From Calothrix sp. PCC 7716 (GTDB lineage: Bacteria > Cyanobacteriota > Cyanobacteriia > Cyanobacteriales > Nostocaceae): a DNA stretch of 64,000 nucleotides. Below, piece after piece: positions 18,440 through 29,716 of the stretch (position 1 is its first letter; every line of letters starts with the position of its first letter). The stretch covers positions 4,216,001 through 4,280,000 of the forward strand of contig NZ_AP025018.1 in assembly GCF_019977735.1 (NCBI RefSeq). Direction: 5' to 3'. The position numbers were made by a program, and so were the translations under genes. A model generated the notes under the pieces. The model was not told the origin of the DNA and did no database searches. It worked only from the letters and a program-made list of their open reading frames with translations.

Positions 18440-18952
18440 TCATTCACGTTTTTGTCGCATCTCTTGCTGTCGCATTGGCATAGCATCTATTTCACTAAAA
18501 ATAGCTTCTACTGTAACGACATTAGAATCTTGACGTTTGGCGCCACCATCCTTGCCAACCAGAATAACACGAAAATCATTATCATTTATATTGAACTTTT
18601 GACGTAGTTTTGCCGCAGATGCTATATCTATGGGTTGTTGATTACTATAGCTTGTACCTTTCTCTAAAACTGTAACTAAAAGTAAATCCCTCTCATTTAA
18701 ACCTTGTTGCTGCTGTTGGAATAACTGCACTTGTCGCTGGTAGTTTACATTTTGAGCAGATGGTGCGAATACTAGCAAGATACGGTTCTTCCATTGATGT
18801 GATATTAAATTAAATTCGGACATTTGGACGGATGCCTGGGATAGATTTGCTCTTGATAGTGGCACCAAGCTTAACAATATAATGATTGAACATTTGTAGC
18901 ATAGGCGTCTCGCCTGTGCTAACGATGTATAAAAATTCTGCAAACTATACAT
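18440..18952 (-). CDS. exported DUF4174-like protein with repeat-derived leader
   Basis: About 170 residues from the Met at 18950-18952; the frame is open up to 19051 but that part runs through a dispersed repeat. A hydrophobic segment SIIILLSLVPLS acts as signal sequence, followed by a domain with WKNRILLVFAPSAQN, LLLVTVLEKG and VILVGKDGGAK. That pattern matches DUF4174, a thioredoxin-like family without the CxxC motif, known mostly from exported proteins. A palindromic repeat at 18898-18922 lies inside the N-terminal coding part, giving the unusual LAQARRLCYKC stretch before the signal segment, so the leader may have been rebuilt by repeat insertion. It is 15-115 bp downstream of the formaldehyde dehydrogenase gene on the same strand. 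Confidence 0.7.
   Translation of the reverse strand: MYSLQNFYTSLAQARRLCYKCSIIILLSLVPLSRANLSQASVQMSEFNLISHQWKNRILLVFAPSAQNVNYQRQVQLFQQQQQGLNERDLLLVTVLEKGTSYSNQQPIDIASAAKLRQKFNINDNDFRVILVGKDGGAKRQDSNVVTVEAIFSEIDAMPMRQQEMRQKRE
18898..18922. repeat. dispersed palindrome inside a coding N-terminus
   Basis: AGCATAGGCGTCTCGCCTGTGCT, a member of the AGGCA/TGCCT palindrome family, sits within the reading frame of the DUF4174-like protein. A second member, GCACAGGCAAGATGCCTGTGC, lies at 19026-19046, between that gene and the dehydrogenase. Confidence 0.75.
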
Positions 18953-19025
18953 TTTCATCCGGTAAAAAAGCGCCTTTTTTGCGAACATTACATAAATAAT
19001 TAAAATTTTAGTATTAAAATACACT

Positions 19026-19046
19026 GCACAGGCAAGATGCCTGTGC
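19026..19046. repeat. dispersed palindrome GCACAGGCA/TGCCTGTGC
   Basis: A perfect 9-bp inverted repeat around AGA, directly after the stop of the formaldehyde dehydrogenase gene. The same family is found at 28300-28322, 28335-28359, 29698-29716, 49217-49238, 51697-51720 and 60097-60120. Placement at gene ends suggests it may stop or stabilise transcripts. Confidence 0.75.
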
Positions 19047-19066
19047 CACATTTATATTAAAATATA

Positions 19067-20242
<1,176 letters not shown>

Positions 20243-20316
20243 CTAATCACGTCAATCTATCGTTACATTTATATAGAATTATTCAATCTATCAATTATTC
20301 TAACCGTTCGCAGCTT

Positions 20317-21618
20317 ATGACTCCTGCACTTACCAAAATCGGCGCCCAAATGTCCAATCTGACAGGCGTTCGAGCTATTATGAAGGACATTATCGAAACA
20401 TTGCGCGCAGGTGCAGGACAGCAATTTATTAACTTAAGTGCTGGAAATCCGTTAATATTGCCAGAAGTTGAGAAATTATGGCGTGATTGTACAGCAGATT
20501 TACTTGCTAGCTCCGAATATGGCGAAGTTGTTTGTCGCTATGGTTCTAGTCAAGGTTACGCTCCATTTATCGAAGCTGTTGTCAACGACTTTAATAAACG
20601 CTACAACTTAAACCTCACCGACCGTAATATTTTAATAACTCCCGGTAGTCAATCTTTATATTTCTACGCAGCAAACGCATTTGGTGGTTACACCCCCCCT
20701 TATCAAGGGGGGGAAGGGGGGGATTTAAAATACATCGTCCTTCCTCTGAGTCCAGACTACACAGGTTACGGTGGAGTCGCACTAACTCCAGAATCATTAA
20801 TAGCCTACAAACCAACCCTAGATATAGACGCTTTCTCACATAGATTTAAATACCGTCCCGACTTTAGCCAACTAAACATCGACGAAAATACAGGTTGTGT
20901 TATTTTCTCACGTCCTTGTAACCCCACAGGTAATGTGCTTACCGACGAAGAAGTTAGTAAAATTGCAGCATTAGCGGCGCCGTATAATGTACCAGTTATG
21001 GTAGATTCTGCATATGCTCCCCCATTCCCAGCGTTAAATTTTACCGAAATGACACCGTTGTTTGGGGGCAATGTTATTCACTGTATGAGTTTATCGAAAG
21101 CTGGACTACCAGGAGAACGTCTTGGTATTGCTATTGGTGACCCAGAAGTGATAAACGTATTAGAGTGTTTTCAAACGAATGCTTGTATTCACGCTTCACG
21201 CTATGGACAAGCTATTGCTGCACGTGCTATTAATTCTGGCGCCTTAGTTGAAATTTCTGAAACTGTAATTCGTTCTTTCTATCAAAACAAGTTTACAGTG
21301 CTAGAAACTGCTTTGGATGCTGCAATGCCAGACGCATTACCCTGGTTTTTGCACCGTGGTGAAGGCGCCATTTTTGCTTGGTTATGGTTGAAAGATTTAC
21401 CTATCACTGATTGGGAATTTTACCAGCAATTGAAGCAAGTTGGTGTAATTGCCGTTCCTGGTAGTAGCTTTTTCCCTGGTTTACGCTCAGAGTGGAAGCA
21501 CAAGCAAGAGTGTTTACGCATTAGTTTAACTGGTAGCGATGAAGAAATAGCAACTGCTATGGAACGTTTGGCTGATGTTGCTACAAAAGTTTATCGTGGC
21601 GCCACTGTAGGTGTGTAA
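20317..21618 (+). CDS. avtA: valine-pyruvate transaminase
   Basis: A 433-residue PLP-dependent class I/II aminotransferase matching AvtA, which exchanges the amino group between valine or alanine and the corresponding 2-oxo acid. Visible marks are ILITPGSQSLYFYAAN (PLP phosphate region), FSRPCNPTGNVLTDEE, VDSAYAPPF (the Asp and Tyr that hold the pyridine ring), and SLSKAGLPGERLG with the Schiff-base Lys. An oddity sits at about residues 126-138: TPPYQGGEGGD is encoded by a C/G-rich palindromic repeat (20692-20730) of the sort dispersed in cyanobacterial genomes, inserted in frame in a surface loop. The start is an ATG 140 bp from the divergent dehydrogenase gene; rimM follows after 121 bp. 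Confidence 0.9.
   Translation: MTPALTKIGAQMSNLTGVRAIMKDIIETLRAGAGQQFINLSAGNPLILPEVEKLWRDCTADLLASSEYGEVVCRYGSSQGYAPFIEAVVNDFNKRYNLNLTDRNILITPGSQSLYFYAANAFGGYTPPYQGGEGGDLKYIVLPLSPDYTGYGGVALTPESLIAYKPTLDIDAFSHRFKYRPDFSQLNIDENTGCVIFSRPCNPTGNVLTDEEVSKIAALAAPYNVPVMVDSAYAPPFPALNFTEMTPLFGGNVIHCMSLSKAGLPGERLGIAIGDPEVINVLECFQTNACIHASRYGQAIAARAINSGALVEISETVIRSFYQNKFTVLETALDAAMPDALPWFLHRGEGAIFAWLWLKDLPITDWEFYQQLKQVGVIAVPGSSFFPGLRSEWKHKQECLRISLTGSDEEIATAMERLADVATKVYRGATVGV
20692..20730. repeat. in-frame G/C-tract repeat within avtA
   Basis: CCCCCCCTTATCAAGGGGGGG followed by a second G run. The element keeps the avtA frame and adds about 10 residues. Such C5-7/G5-7 palindromes are known as mobile-looking intergenic repeats in cyanobacteria; presence inside a metabolic gene is unusual. 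Confidence 0.75.
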
Positions 21619-21620
21619 CT

Positions 21621-21735
21621 GGCAACGGATGTAACGGATGTAACGGATGAAAATGTAGGTTGGGTGGAGCGTACAGCGCGTAACCCAACATCTTAAATAA
21701 ATAAACCACAAAGACACAAAGGACACAAAGAAAAG
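21621..21735. repeat. mixed short repeats between avtA and rimM
   Basis: Three tandem copies of GGATGTAAC at 21627-21649, then a palindrome with arms GGTTGGGT and ACCCAACA, then an ACCACAAAGACACAAAG copy at 21704-21735. GATGTAACG also recurs at 27076-27101. Nothing here looks coding. Confidence 0.65.
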
Positions 21736-21739
21736 AAAT

Positions 21740-22360
21740 ATGGAGAAGCCGAAAAAGAAACAAGTCAAACAAGAAAATCAAAATAAATCATCTCCTCTTC
21801 CTTCACTGGAAACTTATATTCCTGATGGTTGGCTAGAAATAGGCACTATTGTCGCTGCTCAAGGACTAGACGGAGAAATGCGCGTATATCCTGATACCGA
21901 TTTTCCTGAACGCTTTGAAATACCAGGCGCCCGTTGGTTATTACGTCCTGGTACTATAGTGCCAGAACCAATTGAATTACTATCAGGACGATATTTAGAA
22001 GGTAAAAATTTATATGTCATTGAATTAAAAGGTGTAGAAAATCGGAATCAAGCCGAAGAAATGCGCGGTTGCAAGTTATTAGTCACAGAAGACGACCGTC
22101 CCGAATTAGGTGAAGATGAATATCATATTTTGGATTTGGTGGGATTAAAAATTTTTATGTCAGGGGAATTTATTGGTACTGTCACTAATCTTATTGCCGC
22201 TGGTAACGATTTGTTAGAAGTTCAACTCCATAATAAAGGAGAAGATACAAAAAAAACTGTTTTAATCCCTTTTGTTAAAGAGATAGTTCCTCTTGTAGAT
22301 ATAGAAAATAAACGCGCGGAAATTACACCCCCAGAAGGATTGTTAGAACTTAATGACTAA
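21740..22360 (+). CDS. rimM: 16S rRNA processing factor RimM
   Basis: A 206-residue ribosome maturation factor that binds r-protein S19 and helps assemble the head of the 30S subunit. After a basic, Lys/Gln-rich N-terminal tail of about 30 residues it shows the RimM fold: LEIGTIVAAQGLDGEMRVYPDTDFPERF, then the linker ELKGVENRNQAEEMRGCKLLV, and a C-terminal PRC-barrel beginning at YHILDLVGLKIF and ending in LIPFVKEIVPLVDIENKR. Length is slightly above the family norm because of the polar N-terminal tail. It follows avtA after a repeat-filled gap and is probably its own unit. A pentapeptide-repeat gene begins 65 bp downstream on the same strand. Confidence 0.93.
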   Translation: MEKPKKKQVKQENQNKSSPLPSLETYIPDGWLEIGTIVAAQGLDGEMRVYPDTDFPERFEIPGARWLLRPGTIVPEPIELLSGRYLEGKNLYVIELKGVENRNQAEEMRGCKLLVTEDDRPELGEDEYHILDLVGLKIFMSGEFIGTVTNLIAAGNDLLEVQLHNKGEDTKKTVLIPFVKEIVPLVDIENKRAEITPPEGLLELND

Positions 22361-22425
22361 TCATAAAATATTTTTATCAAGTATTGATAAGATACAAATC
22401 AATAGAATTTAATGGCAGTTTCTAG

Positions 22426-23304
22426 ATGGCAAATCAAAAGCACATATCCTTATTACTGCAAGGTACAAATATCTGGAATCTGTACAAGGAAGAGGGATTC
22501 TCAACTCAAATAGACCTGAGTAGGGCGCAATTAGAAGCTGCCAATCTTAGTGGAGCGTACCTTAGTGGCACTAATCTCAGTGGCGCTAATCTCAGTCGAG
22601 CTAATCTCAGCCGTGTCAACCTTAATCGTGCAAACCTCCGCGAAGCAAATCTTGAACAAGCTTCTTTGAGTAGAGCTTATTTATTACAAGCTAATTTGGA
22701 AAAAGCTATTTTATTTCAAGCGAACCTTAATCAAGCTAATTTGCTCGGTGCTTGTCTTCAAAATGCAGACCTTCAAGCTGCAAGATTAGTTCGTGCGAAT
22801 TTAACGGCAGCAATACTCTCAGAAACAATTTTCTGGAAATCTATTCTAACTGGGGCAGTTTTCAAAAGAGCAGACTTAGCAAAAGCAATATTTCAAGAAA
22901 CAAACCTTTGGTGTGCAGACCTAAATGAAGCTGATTTAACTAGTACGTATTTCCTGCAAGTCAACCTTAACCGCGCAAATTTGCGCTCGGCAAATTTGAG
23001 AGGGTCACTAATAAAGAAAACAAGCTTTTGGCAAACTAACTTTGAAAATGCTTGGCTAGAAGGAGTTTGCTTCCAAAGGGCAGTATTTAACCAAACCAAT
23101 TTTAAAGGCGCCCGTTTACAAGGAGCAAATTTAGAACATGCGATTTTCAAAAGAGTTAATCTTTCAGAAGCTAATTTAGCAGGAGCTTGTCTAGATAAAG
23201 CTGTATTTATCGATGTTAACTTGGCAGGAGCTAATTTAACAGGTGCCTCTTTCCACAGAACTATTTTTAAAGAAGTTAATTTAGATAATACTATATGCTC
23301 ATAG
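22426..23304 (+). CDS. pentapeptide-repeat protein
   Basis: A 292-residue cytosolic protein with no membrane segment, made nearly entirely of A(N/D)LxX pentapeptides from about residue 28 to the end. It therefore should form one long right-handed beta-helix of roughly thirteen coils. A short non-repetitive head (NIWNLYKEEGFSTQIDLS) precedes it. The sequence contains several bulky interruptions such as ETIFWKSILTGAVF, a variation common among cyanobacterial members. It differs from the two proteins at 14.5-17.5 kb in lacking the anchor and the helical module. Its last codons overlap by 14 bp the 3' end of a decayed minus-strand gene. Function unknown. Confidence 0.87.
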   Translation: MANQKHISLLLQGTNIWNLYKEEGFSTQIDLSRAQLEAANLSGAYLSGTNLSGANLSRANLSRVNLNRANLREANLEQASLSRAYLLQANLEKAILFQANLNQANLLGACLQNADLQAARLVRANLTAAILSETIFWKSILTGAVFKRADLAKAIFQETNLWCADLNEADLTSTYFLQVNLNRANLRSANLRGSLIKKTSFWQTNFENAWLEGVCFQRAVFNQTNFKGARLQGANLEHAIFKRVNLSEANLAGACLDKAVFIDVNLAGANLTGASFHRTIFKEVNLDNTICS

Positions 23305-23804
23305 AATCACGTAATTTTTTCATTAACCCTAAAACCTGATATAATTCGTTATTGGGACGGGCAAATATAGAAAAATCTGTAGAAAAGTCATACAAGTTTG
23401 ATTCGCCTTTTTGCAGCTTTATAAACAGGAAGTTATCACCGTTAGTTACTAAACCAAATGTTGGTTTATCTTGATTTGGGTTAGCTACCATGTAAGCTAA
23501 AGCTTGAGGAATAGCGATTGAAAATGAAAATTTTGCTTGTTTTGATTCGATTAAAAGTAGCCATAATTGATTTTGTAGAATTAAAGCATCAATACGACCT
23601 TTGTAAACTTTATCACCTTCTGTTGCTGAAATATCAACGGATTTTTATGCTCTGAGTTGAAACAAAGGGTCGCAAAAACCTGCTAAATACAATAATGGGG
23701 AAATTAATAATAAATTAACTATCTACACTACGGCATAGGTTGAATGTAGACTCAGCGTCATTTAATGAAGTTATTGCTTCTGTTACTGCTAGAGTGGTTG
23801 GCAT
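23291..23804 (-). pseudogene. remnant of a type I restriction HsdR-N-like protein
   Basis: The minus strand reads a degraded member of the cyanobacterial family whose single domain resembles the N-terminus of type I restriction endonuclease subunit R. From an ATG at 23802-23804 it starts MPTTLAVTEAITSLNDAEST, then meets a stop and shows an apparent internal loss. It resumes in the same frame as a second piece with LLYLAGFCDPLFQLRA, an in-frame TAA, then KSVDISATEGD, RIDALILQNQLWLLLIESKQ and YMVANPNQDKPTFGLVTNG. The pattern of a conserved Asp (RIDA), then ESK, is the nuclease-like core. The stop after QLRA and the missing middle make it a pseudogene. Identification is by pattern memory; a protein search would confirm it. 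Confidence 0.7.
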
Positions 23805-23892
23805 TGATAATTAATTTTGTTGATTTATTTTGCTATTTTAACTTAAAATAAATAATTAAGTACTATTATTAATTGATTAAACTTCATAATCT

Positions 23893-24117
23893 ATGAATAA
23901 TTTATTATCCCGTATTACACAAACTCCTGGTCTATGTGGTGGGCGCCCTTGCATTAGAGGAATGAGAATTAGAGTCAGCGATATTTTAGAAATGTTATCT
24001 GAGAACGTGAGTACTATAGAAATCTTAGAGGATTTTCCCGACCTTGAACCAGAGGATATCCAAGCTTGTCTTCTATTTGCAGCTAAACGTACTGAGTTTC
24101 CGAGATTAGTTGCATGA
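23893..24117 (+). CDS. DUF433 family antitoxin-like protein
   Basis: A 74-residue protein of the DUF433 family, small helical DNA-binding proteins thought to be antitoxins for PIN-like DUF5615 toxins. Marks are LLSRITQTPGLCGGRPCIRGMRI, RVSDILEMLSENVS and LEDFPDLEPEDIQACLLFAAK, the last being the conserved winged-helix-like end. Its stop codon overlaps the ATG of the next reading frame (ATGA at 24114-24117), the usual arrangement for this toxin-antitoxin pair. The downstream partner is broken (see next entry), so this antitoxin is now probably an orphan. A second DUF433 gene lies at 36641-36847. Confidence 0.88.
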   Translation: MNNLLSRITQTPGLCGGRPCIRGMRIRVSDILEMLSENVSTIEILEDFPDLEPEDIQACLLFAAKRTEFPRLVA

Positions 24118-24298
24118 ATATTTGGATTGATGCTCAATTGCCACCAACAGTCGTTTAGGTACACCGCCTCAAATTCTCTGGTTAACATGTGGGAATGTAA
24201 CTAACCGTAATTTACAGCAACTGTTGACAGCTACTTTTCCTGCTGCATTAGAACAATTAAGACAGGGTGAGGCAATTGTAGAAATAAGTAGATTGTAA
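24114..24298 (+). pseudogene. DUF5615 PIN-like toxin gene with internal deletion
   Basis: The ATG overlapping the antitoxin stop begins MNIWIDAQLPPT, the invariant first strand of DUF5615 toxins with its acidic Asp. The frame then stops after two more codons. Shifted by one base, the DNA continues as RLGTPPQILWLTCGNVTNRN and LTATFPAALEQLRQGEAIVE, the family's C-terminal end, and stops at 24296-24298. The middle of the protein, about 50 residues including the second acidic cluster, is gone. This is a toxin disabled by a deletion with frameshift. The junction lies near 24155-24160. Confidence 0.85.
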
Positions 24299-24607
24299 AA
24301 TAGAAACCTGGTTTCCTTTGGTAAATGTTGAAGATTATTGTGTTGAGTGCTAGGGAAACCAGGTTTCTGTAACGTCTGTCTAAAGATATATTTAGTCAGT
24401 AAGATAGATAAATCCTTATAGGTGGATTAGTTTATTATTTATAAACTTATAATTCGTTAAAATAATAATTAAATATGGGTCTTGTTTGCAAAATGCTTTG
24501 TTAACCTTGGGGAAGGGCTGGCAAATATGATTATTCTTGGTTTTAGGATAATTGTACTTGTAAGTCAGAACATATTAGTCCCAATCGGTTTGCTACCAGG
24601 TGTAATC
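24299..24607. other. intergenic region upstream of phosphoketolase
   Basis: Contains a paired AGAAACCTGGTTTC / GAAACCAGGTTTCT palindrome at 24302-24369. It then runs AT-rich into the leader of the phosphoketolase gene. An upstream extension of the phosphoketolase frame to 24482 is open but lacks family similarity. Confidence 0.55.
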
Positions 24608-27025
24608 ATGACTTTAGCAATTTCGACCGAACAAAAGCCTTTAACTGACGAAGAACTACATTTAATTAATGCATATTGGCGCGCGGCTAATTATCTTTCT
24701 GTAGGACAAATATATCTTTTAGATAACCCGCTTCTTAAAGAACCTTTGACAATTGAACACGTTAAACCAAGACTTTTAGGGCATTGGGGCACCACTCCTG
24801 GTTTGAATTTCATTTATGTTCATCTAAATAGAATCATCAAAAAATACGACCAAAGCGTTATTTATATAGCTGGGCCAGGACATGGTGGACCTGGGTTAGT
24901 GGCGAATACTTATTTGGAAGGTACTTATAGTGAGTATTATCCAAATATTTCGCAAGACACCGAAGGAATGAAGCGCTTATTTAAGCAGTTTTCGTTTCCT
25001 GGTGGTATTCCTAGTCATGTGGCACCAGAAACTCCTGGTTCAATACACGAAGGTGGGGAACTTGGTTATGCATTATCTCATGCTTACGGCGCCGCATTTG
25101 ATAATCCTGATTTATTAGTTGCCTGTGTTGTTGGTGATGGTGAAGCTGAAACTGGACCACTTGCAACTAGTTGGCACTCGAATAAGTTTCTTAACCCTGT
25201 AAACGATGGCGCCGTATTACCTATACTGCATCTCAACGGGTACAAAATTGCTAACCCAACAGTATTAGCGCGTCTTGAACATAACGAATTAGAAAGTTTG
25301 TTCATTGGTTATGGGTACAAACCTTACTTTGTCGAAGGTTCTGACCCAGTACTAATGCACCAACAAATGGCTGCGACTTTAGAAACCGTGGTAGAAGAAA
25401 TTAAAGGTATTCAAAGAGAAGCGCGCGTACACGGGTTTACCAAGCGTCCTCAGTACCCAATGATTATTTTGCGAAGTCCAAAAGGATGGACTGGACCCAA
25501 GGAAGTTGACGGTAAGAAAACAGAAGATTTTTGGCGTTCGCACCAAGTACCATTTGGTCAACTTCAAACCAACCCCGAACATCTTAAACTTCTCGAACAG
25601 TGGATGAAGAGTTATAAACCAGAAGAACTCTTCGACGATAATGGTAAATTTATTCCTCAACTGGCACAACTGGCGCCAAGTGGACAGCGACGCATGGGCG
25701 ATAACCCACATGCTAATGGTGGTGTTTTAATGCGTGCGTTGCAAATGCCTGAATTTGACGACTACGCGGTTGATGTTCCAAAACCTGGTTCAGTTGTTGC
25801 TGAGGCTACCAAAGTAACTGGTAAATTCCTCAGAGATATCATGAAATTGAATCAAGAAAGCCGTAATTTTAGAGTATTTGGTCCTGACGAAACGCAATCG
25901 AATCGTTTAGACGCAGTATTTGAGGTTACGAATAGAACTTGGAGTGCTCCCCGTATCCCTGAAGACGAACATCTTTCTTCAGATGGTCGTGTTATGGAAA
26001 TCTTGAGTGAGCATACTTGTCAGGGATGGTTAGAAGGATATTTGCTTACAGGTCGTCACGGGTTTTTCTCTTGTTACGAAGCGTTTATCCATATTATTGA
26101 CTCCATGTTTAACCAACATGCTAAGTGGTTAAAAACAACTTTGGATATTCCCTGGCGCCGACCAGTACCTTCACTCAATTATCTTCTTACCTCACACGTA
26201 TGGCGCCAAGACCATAACGGGTTTTCGCACCAAGACCCAGGTTTTATCGACCATGTGGTTAACAAAAAACCCGAAGTAATTCGCGTATATCTACCACCAG
26301 ATGCCAACACTTTATTATCAGTCACAGACCACTGCTTACGTTCGCGTCATTATATAAATGTGATTGTGGCAGGTAAACAACCCGCGTTGCAATACCTAGA
26401 TATGGAGGCAGCAATTAAACATTGCACCAAAGGAATTGGAATTTGGGAATGGGCAAGTAACGATAAAGGTAGCGAACCTGATGTTGTCATGGCATGTGCG
26501 GGAGATGTGCCAACATTAGAAACATTGGCAGCAGTAGACATATTGCGTCGGGAAATACCAGAATTAAAAGTGCGGGTAGTAAACATAGTTGACTTAATGA
26601 AACTTCAACCAGCTAGCGAACACCCACATGGACTATCTGACAAAGACTTTGACTCAATATTTACCACCAACAAACCAATAATCTTCGCATATCACGGCTA
26701 CCCCTGGTTAATACACCGTCTAACCTACCGTCGCACCAACCACAATAACTTACACGTTCGTGGTTACAAAGAAGAAGGAACCACAACAACACCATTTGAC
26801 ATGGTAGTGTTAAACGACCTAGACCGCTTCCATTTAGCAATAGACGTTATCAACCGCGTACCCCACCTAGGTAGTAACGCAGCATATATCAAGCAAATGC
26901 TGCAAGACAAACTCATCGAACACAAACTTTACATAACCGAACACGGAGAGGACATGCCCGAAGTTAGAGACTGGAACTGGGAAGACATAGGCGCCAAAAC
27001 AGACATTGGACACGAAGGAAGCTAG
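24608..27025 (+). CDS. xfp: phosphoketolase (Xfp family)
   Basis: A thiamine-diphosphate enzyme of 805 residues that cleaves xylulose 5-phosphate (and probably fructose 6-phosphate) with phosphate to acetyl phosphate plus glyceraldehyde 3-phosphate (or erythrose 4-phosphate). I choose the ATG at 24608, preceded by AGGTG, because the protein there starts with the family sequence [20 protein letters not shown]; the open frame goes back to 24482. Visible marks include [28 protein letters not shown], the diphosphate-binding [20 protein letters not shown], and the C-terminal region with [13 protein letters not shown]. Genes for GAPDH and transaldolase follow on the same strand, all touching pentose-phosphate/glycolysis intermediates. 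No acetate kinase or phosphotransacetylase gene is adjacent. Confidence 0.95.
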   Translation: MTLAISTEQKPLTDEELHLINAYWRAANYLSVGQIYLLDNPLLKEPLTIEHVKPRLLGHWGTTPGLNFIYVHLNRIIKKYDQSVIYIAGPGHGGPGLVANTYLEGTYSEYYPNISQDTEGMKRLFKQFSFPGGIPSHVAPETPGSIHEGGELGYALSHAYGAAFDNPDLLVACVVGDGEAETGPLATSWHSNKFLNPVNDGAVLPILHLNGYKIANPTVLARLEHNELESLFIGYGYKPYFVEGSDPVLMHQQMAATLETVVEEIKGIQREARVHGFTKRPQYPMIILRSPKGWTGPKEVDGKKTEDFWRSHQVPFGQLQTNPEHLKLLEQWMKSYKPEELFDDNGKFIPQLAQLAPSGQRRMGDNPHANGGVLMRALQMPEFDDYAVDVPKPGSVVAEATKVTGKFLRDIMKLNQESRNFRVFGPDETQSNRLDAVFEVTNRTWSAPRIPEDEHLSSDGRVMEILSEHTCQGWLEGYLLTGRHGFFSCYEAFIHIIDSMFNQHAKWLKTTLDIPWRRPVPSLNYLLTSHVWRQDHNGFSHQDPGFIDHVVNKKPEVIRVYLPPDANTLLSVTDHCLRSRHYINVIVAGKQPALQYLDMEAAIKHCTKGIGIWEWASNDKGSEPDVVMACAGDVPTLETLAAVDILRREIPELKVRVVNIVDLMKLQPASEHPHGLSDKDFDSIFTTNKPIIFAYHGYPWLIHRLTYRRTNHNNLHVRGYKEEGTTTTPFDMVVLNDLDRFHLAIDVINRVPHLGSNAAYIKQMLQDKLIEHKLYITEHGEDMPEVRDWNWEDIGAKTDIGHEGS

Positions 27026-27029
27026 TAAT

Positions 27030-27045
27030 AAGCACTTTAGTGCTT
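27030..27045. terminator. hairpin AAGCACTTTAGTGCTT after phosphoketolase
   Basis: A near-perfect palindrome followed by TCTT, starting four bases after the stop codon. A twin with sequence AAGCACTTCAGTGCTT stands just after the Wzt-like gene at 58816-58831. The position after stop codons twice supports a role in 3' end formation, though it may be a dispersed repeat. Confidence 0.45.
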
Positions 27046-27272
27046 TCTTACCAGATGTAGTGCTTTCTTACCGGATGTAACGAATTATCCGTTACATCCA
27101 TCGCCCATTCCCCAACAAATCTTAAAACAAATCCATCAAAATCTGTTTAACCCAGCGTTACTGTCACCATTAATTAAAGTTCAGTCTGACTTAACCGTCA
27201 CTGAACTAAAAATAAATTAGCTGCATTCTTAATCTTATAACCTGAAAGCGAAATGCAGCAAAAGGAGGATAA

Positions 27273-28299
<1,027 letters not shown>

Positions 28300-28301
<2 letters not shown>

Positions 28302-28359
28302 CACAGGCATCCCTGCCTGTGCATTCTGTATAAATGCTCAGGCAGGGATGCCTGAGCCA
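28300..28359. repeat. two dispersed palindromes after gap1
   Basis: GCACAGGCATCCCTGCCTGTGC at 28301-28322 and GGCTCAGGC-type arms at 28335-28359 form two adjacent hairpins right after the gap1 stop codon. They are members of the AGGCA/TGCCT family and are good candidates for transcript 3' ends. Confidence 0.7.
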
Positions 28360-28678
28360 CAAGAAAAAATGCTCTGGAGAAACTTATTAATTTGTTATTA
28401 AGGATTTATAAATGTAGGCATGTTTGGAAACGAGAGACACTTCGGTTAAAACCCTTACAGAATATAAAGAAAATAGTGGTAGTTAGGATAAATACAGTTG
28501 CGAAAAAAGCAAGTTGAATTAACAAAACTGCATAAAAACACACTGTCAAATCTACGATTACCTGCCTAGAATAGGGCAGAAGGGGGATAAAAGGGCGCAC
28601 TTTTACACCACAGTACTCCTGCCGACGCAAAACGCAATTGATATAAGTCCTGATTAAACAAACTTCAAGAGGAATTTT
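28360..28678. other. long leader region of the transaldolase gene
   Basis: About 320 bp without a credible gene (a 74-codon minus-strand frame here looks spurious). It ends in AAGAGGAATTTT, a good ribosome-binding site for the transaldolase ATG. Promoter and any regulatory sites for tal should be here, but none is clear. Confidence 0.55.
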
Positions 28679-29683
28679 ATGTCTAGTAATTTACTCGACC
28701 AACTCAAGAAAATGACTGTAGTGGTAGCTGACACAGGAGATATCGGCGCCATTGCTAAGTTCACACCAAGAGATGCAACCACCAACCCCTCTCTTATCAC
28801 CGCTGCGGCACAAATGCCTGAGTATCAAGAAATTGTCAACGAAACTCTCTTAAAAGCAAAACAAGATTTAGGAGCAGGCGCCAAAGAAGCGGATATTTTA
28901 TCTTTAGCTTTCGACCGTTTAGCAGTTGCTTTCGGTTTAAAGATTCTAGAAATTATTCCTGGTCGCGTTTCTACTGAAGTTGACGCGCGTTTGTCTTACG
29001 ATACCGAAGCAACCCTCAACAAAGCACGTAACTTAATTGCTCAGTACGAAGCAGCAGGTGTTGGCAAAGAACGAGTTTTAATTAAAATTGCGAGTACTTG
29101 GGAAGGTATTCGCGCAGCAGAAATTCTCGAAAAAGAAGGAATTCACTGTAACCTCACTCTACTATTTGGTATCCACCAAGCAATTGCTTGTGCAGAAGCT
29201 GGTGTTACTCTAATTTCTCCCTTTGTTGGACGCATCCTCGACTGGTACAAAAAAGAAACCGGACGCGATAGCTATGCACCCGCAGAAGACCCAGGTGTAG
29301 TTTCTGTCACCAATATCTACAACTACTACAAGAAATTCGGCTACAAAACCGAAGTTATGGGCGCCAGCTTCCGCAACCTTGGAGAAATCACTGAACTTGC
29401 AGGTAGCGATTTGTTAACCATTTCACCACAACTGTTAGCAGAACTACAATCAACAATAGGCGAACTACCCCGCAAACTCGACGCAGAAAAAGCAGCAGCA
29501 ATGTCAATTGAAAAAATCACCATTGACAAAGCAACCTACGACAAAATGCACGCAGAAGACCGCATGGCATCCGAAAAACTCGATGAAGGTATCAAAGGTT
29601 TCACCAAAGCCCTAGAAACCCTAGAAAAACTCCTTGCAGACCAACTAGCAAAACTAGGAGCAGCCACCAAAAAAGCTGCATAA
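28679..29683 (+). CDS. tal: transaldolase (TalB type)
   Basis: A 334-residue class I aldolase-fold enzyme moving a dihydroxyacetone unit between sedoheptulose 7-phosphate and glyceraldehyde 3-phosphate in the non-oxidative pentose phosphate pathway. The family start is [18 protein letters not shown] with [13 protein letters not shown]. The Schiff-base lysine is Lys136 in [15 protein letters not shown], and the loop with [20 protein letters not shown] and [13 protein letters not shown] matches the long (E. coli TalB) class, close to 317 residues plus a C-terminal helical tail of about 20 residues rich in Lys and Ala. In heterocystous cyanobacteria tal is often linked to zwf/opcA; here those genes are absent and the neighbours are gap1 and phosphoketolase. 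Confidence 0.95.
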   Translation: MSSNLLDQLKKMTVVVADTGDIGAIAKFTPRDATTNPSLITAAAQMPEYQEIVNETLLKAKQDLGAGAKEADILSLAFDRLAVAFGLKILEIIPGRVSTEVDARLSYDTEATLNKARNLIAQYEAAGVGKERVLIKIASTWEGIRAAEILEKEGIHCNLTLLFGIHQAIACAEAGVTLISPFVGRILDWYKKETGRDSYAPAEDPGVVSVTNIYNYYKKFGYKTEVMGASFRNLGEITELAGSDLLTISPQLLAELQSTIGELPRKLDAEKAAAMSIEKITIDKATYDKMHAEDRMASEKLDEGIKGFTKALETLEKLLADQLAKLGAATKKAA

Positions 29684-29697
29684 ACTCCTCTTGTGGA

Positions 29698-29716
29698 GCG
29701 GGCATCCCTGCCCGCC
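29698..29716. repeat. palindrome GCGGGCATCCCTGCCCGC after tal
   Basis: A perfect GC-rich inverted repeat fifteen bases after the transaldolase stop, followed by TCTTATTATTTTT. Stem plus T-rich tail fits an intrinsic terminator better than most repeats here. Confidence 0.55.

Noticed and set aside
24482-24607. Upstream extension of the phosphoketolase reading frame
   Set aside because: The extension is hydrophobic and without family similarity. The ATG at 24608 has a good ribosome-binding site and matches the family N-terminus.
28406-28630. 74-codon minus-strand frame between gap1 and tal
   Set aside because: It lies in the leader and promoter region of tal, has no start signal and no family resemblance.
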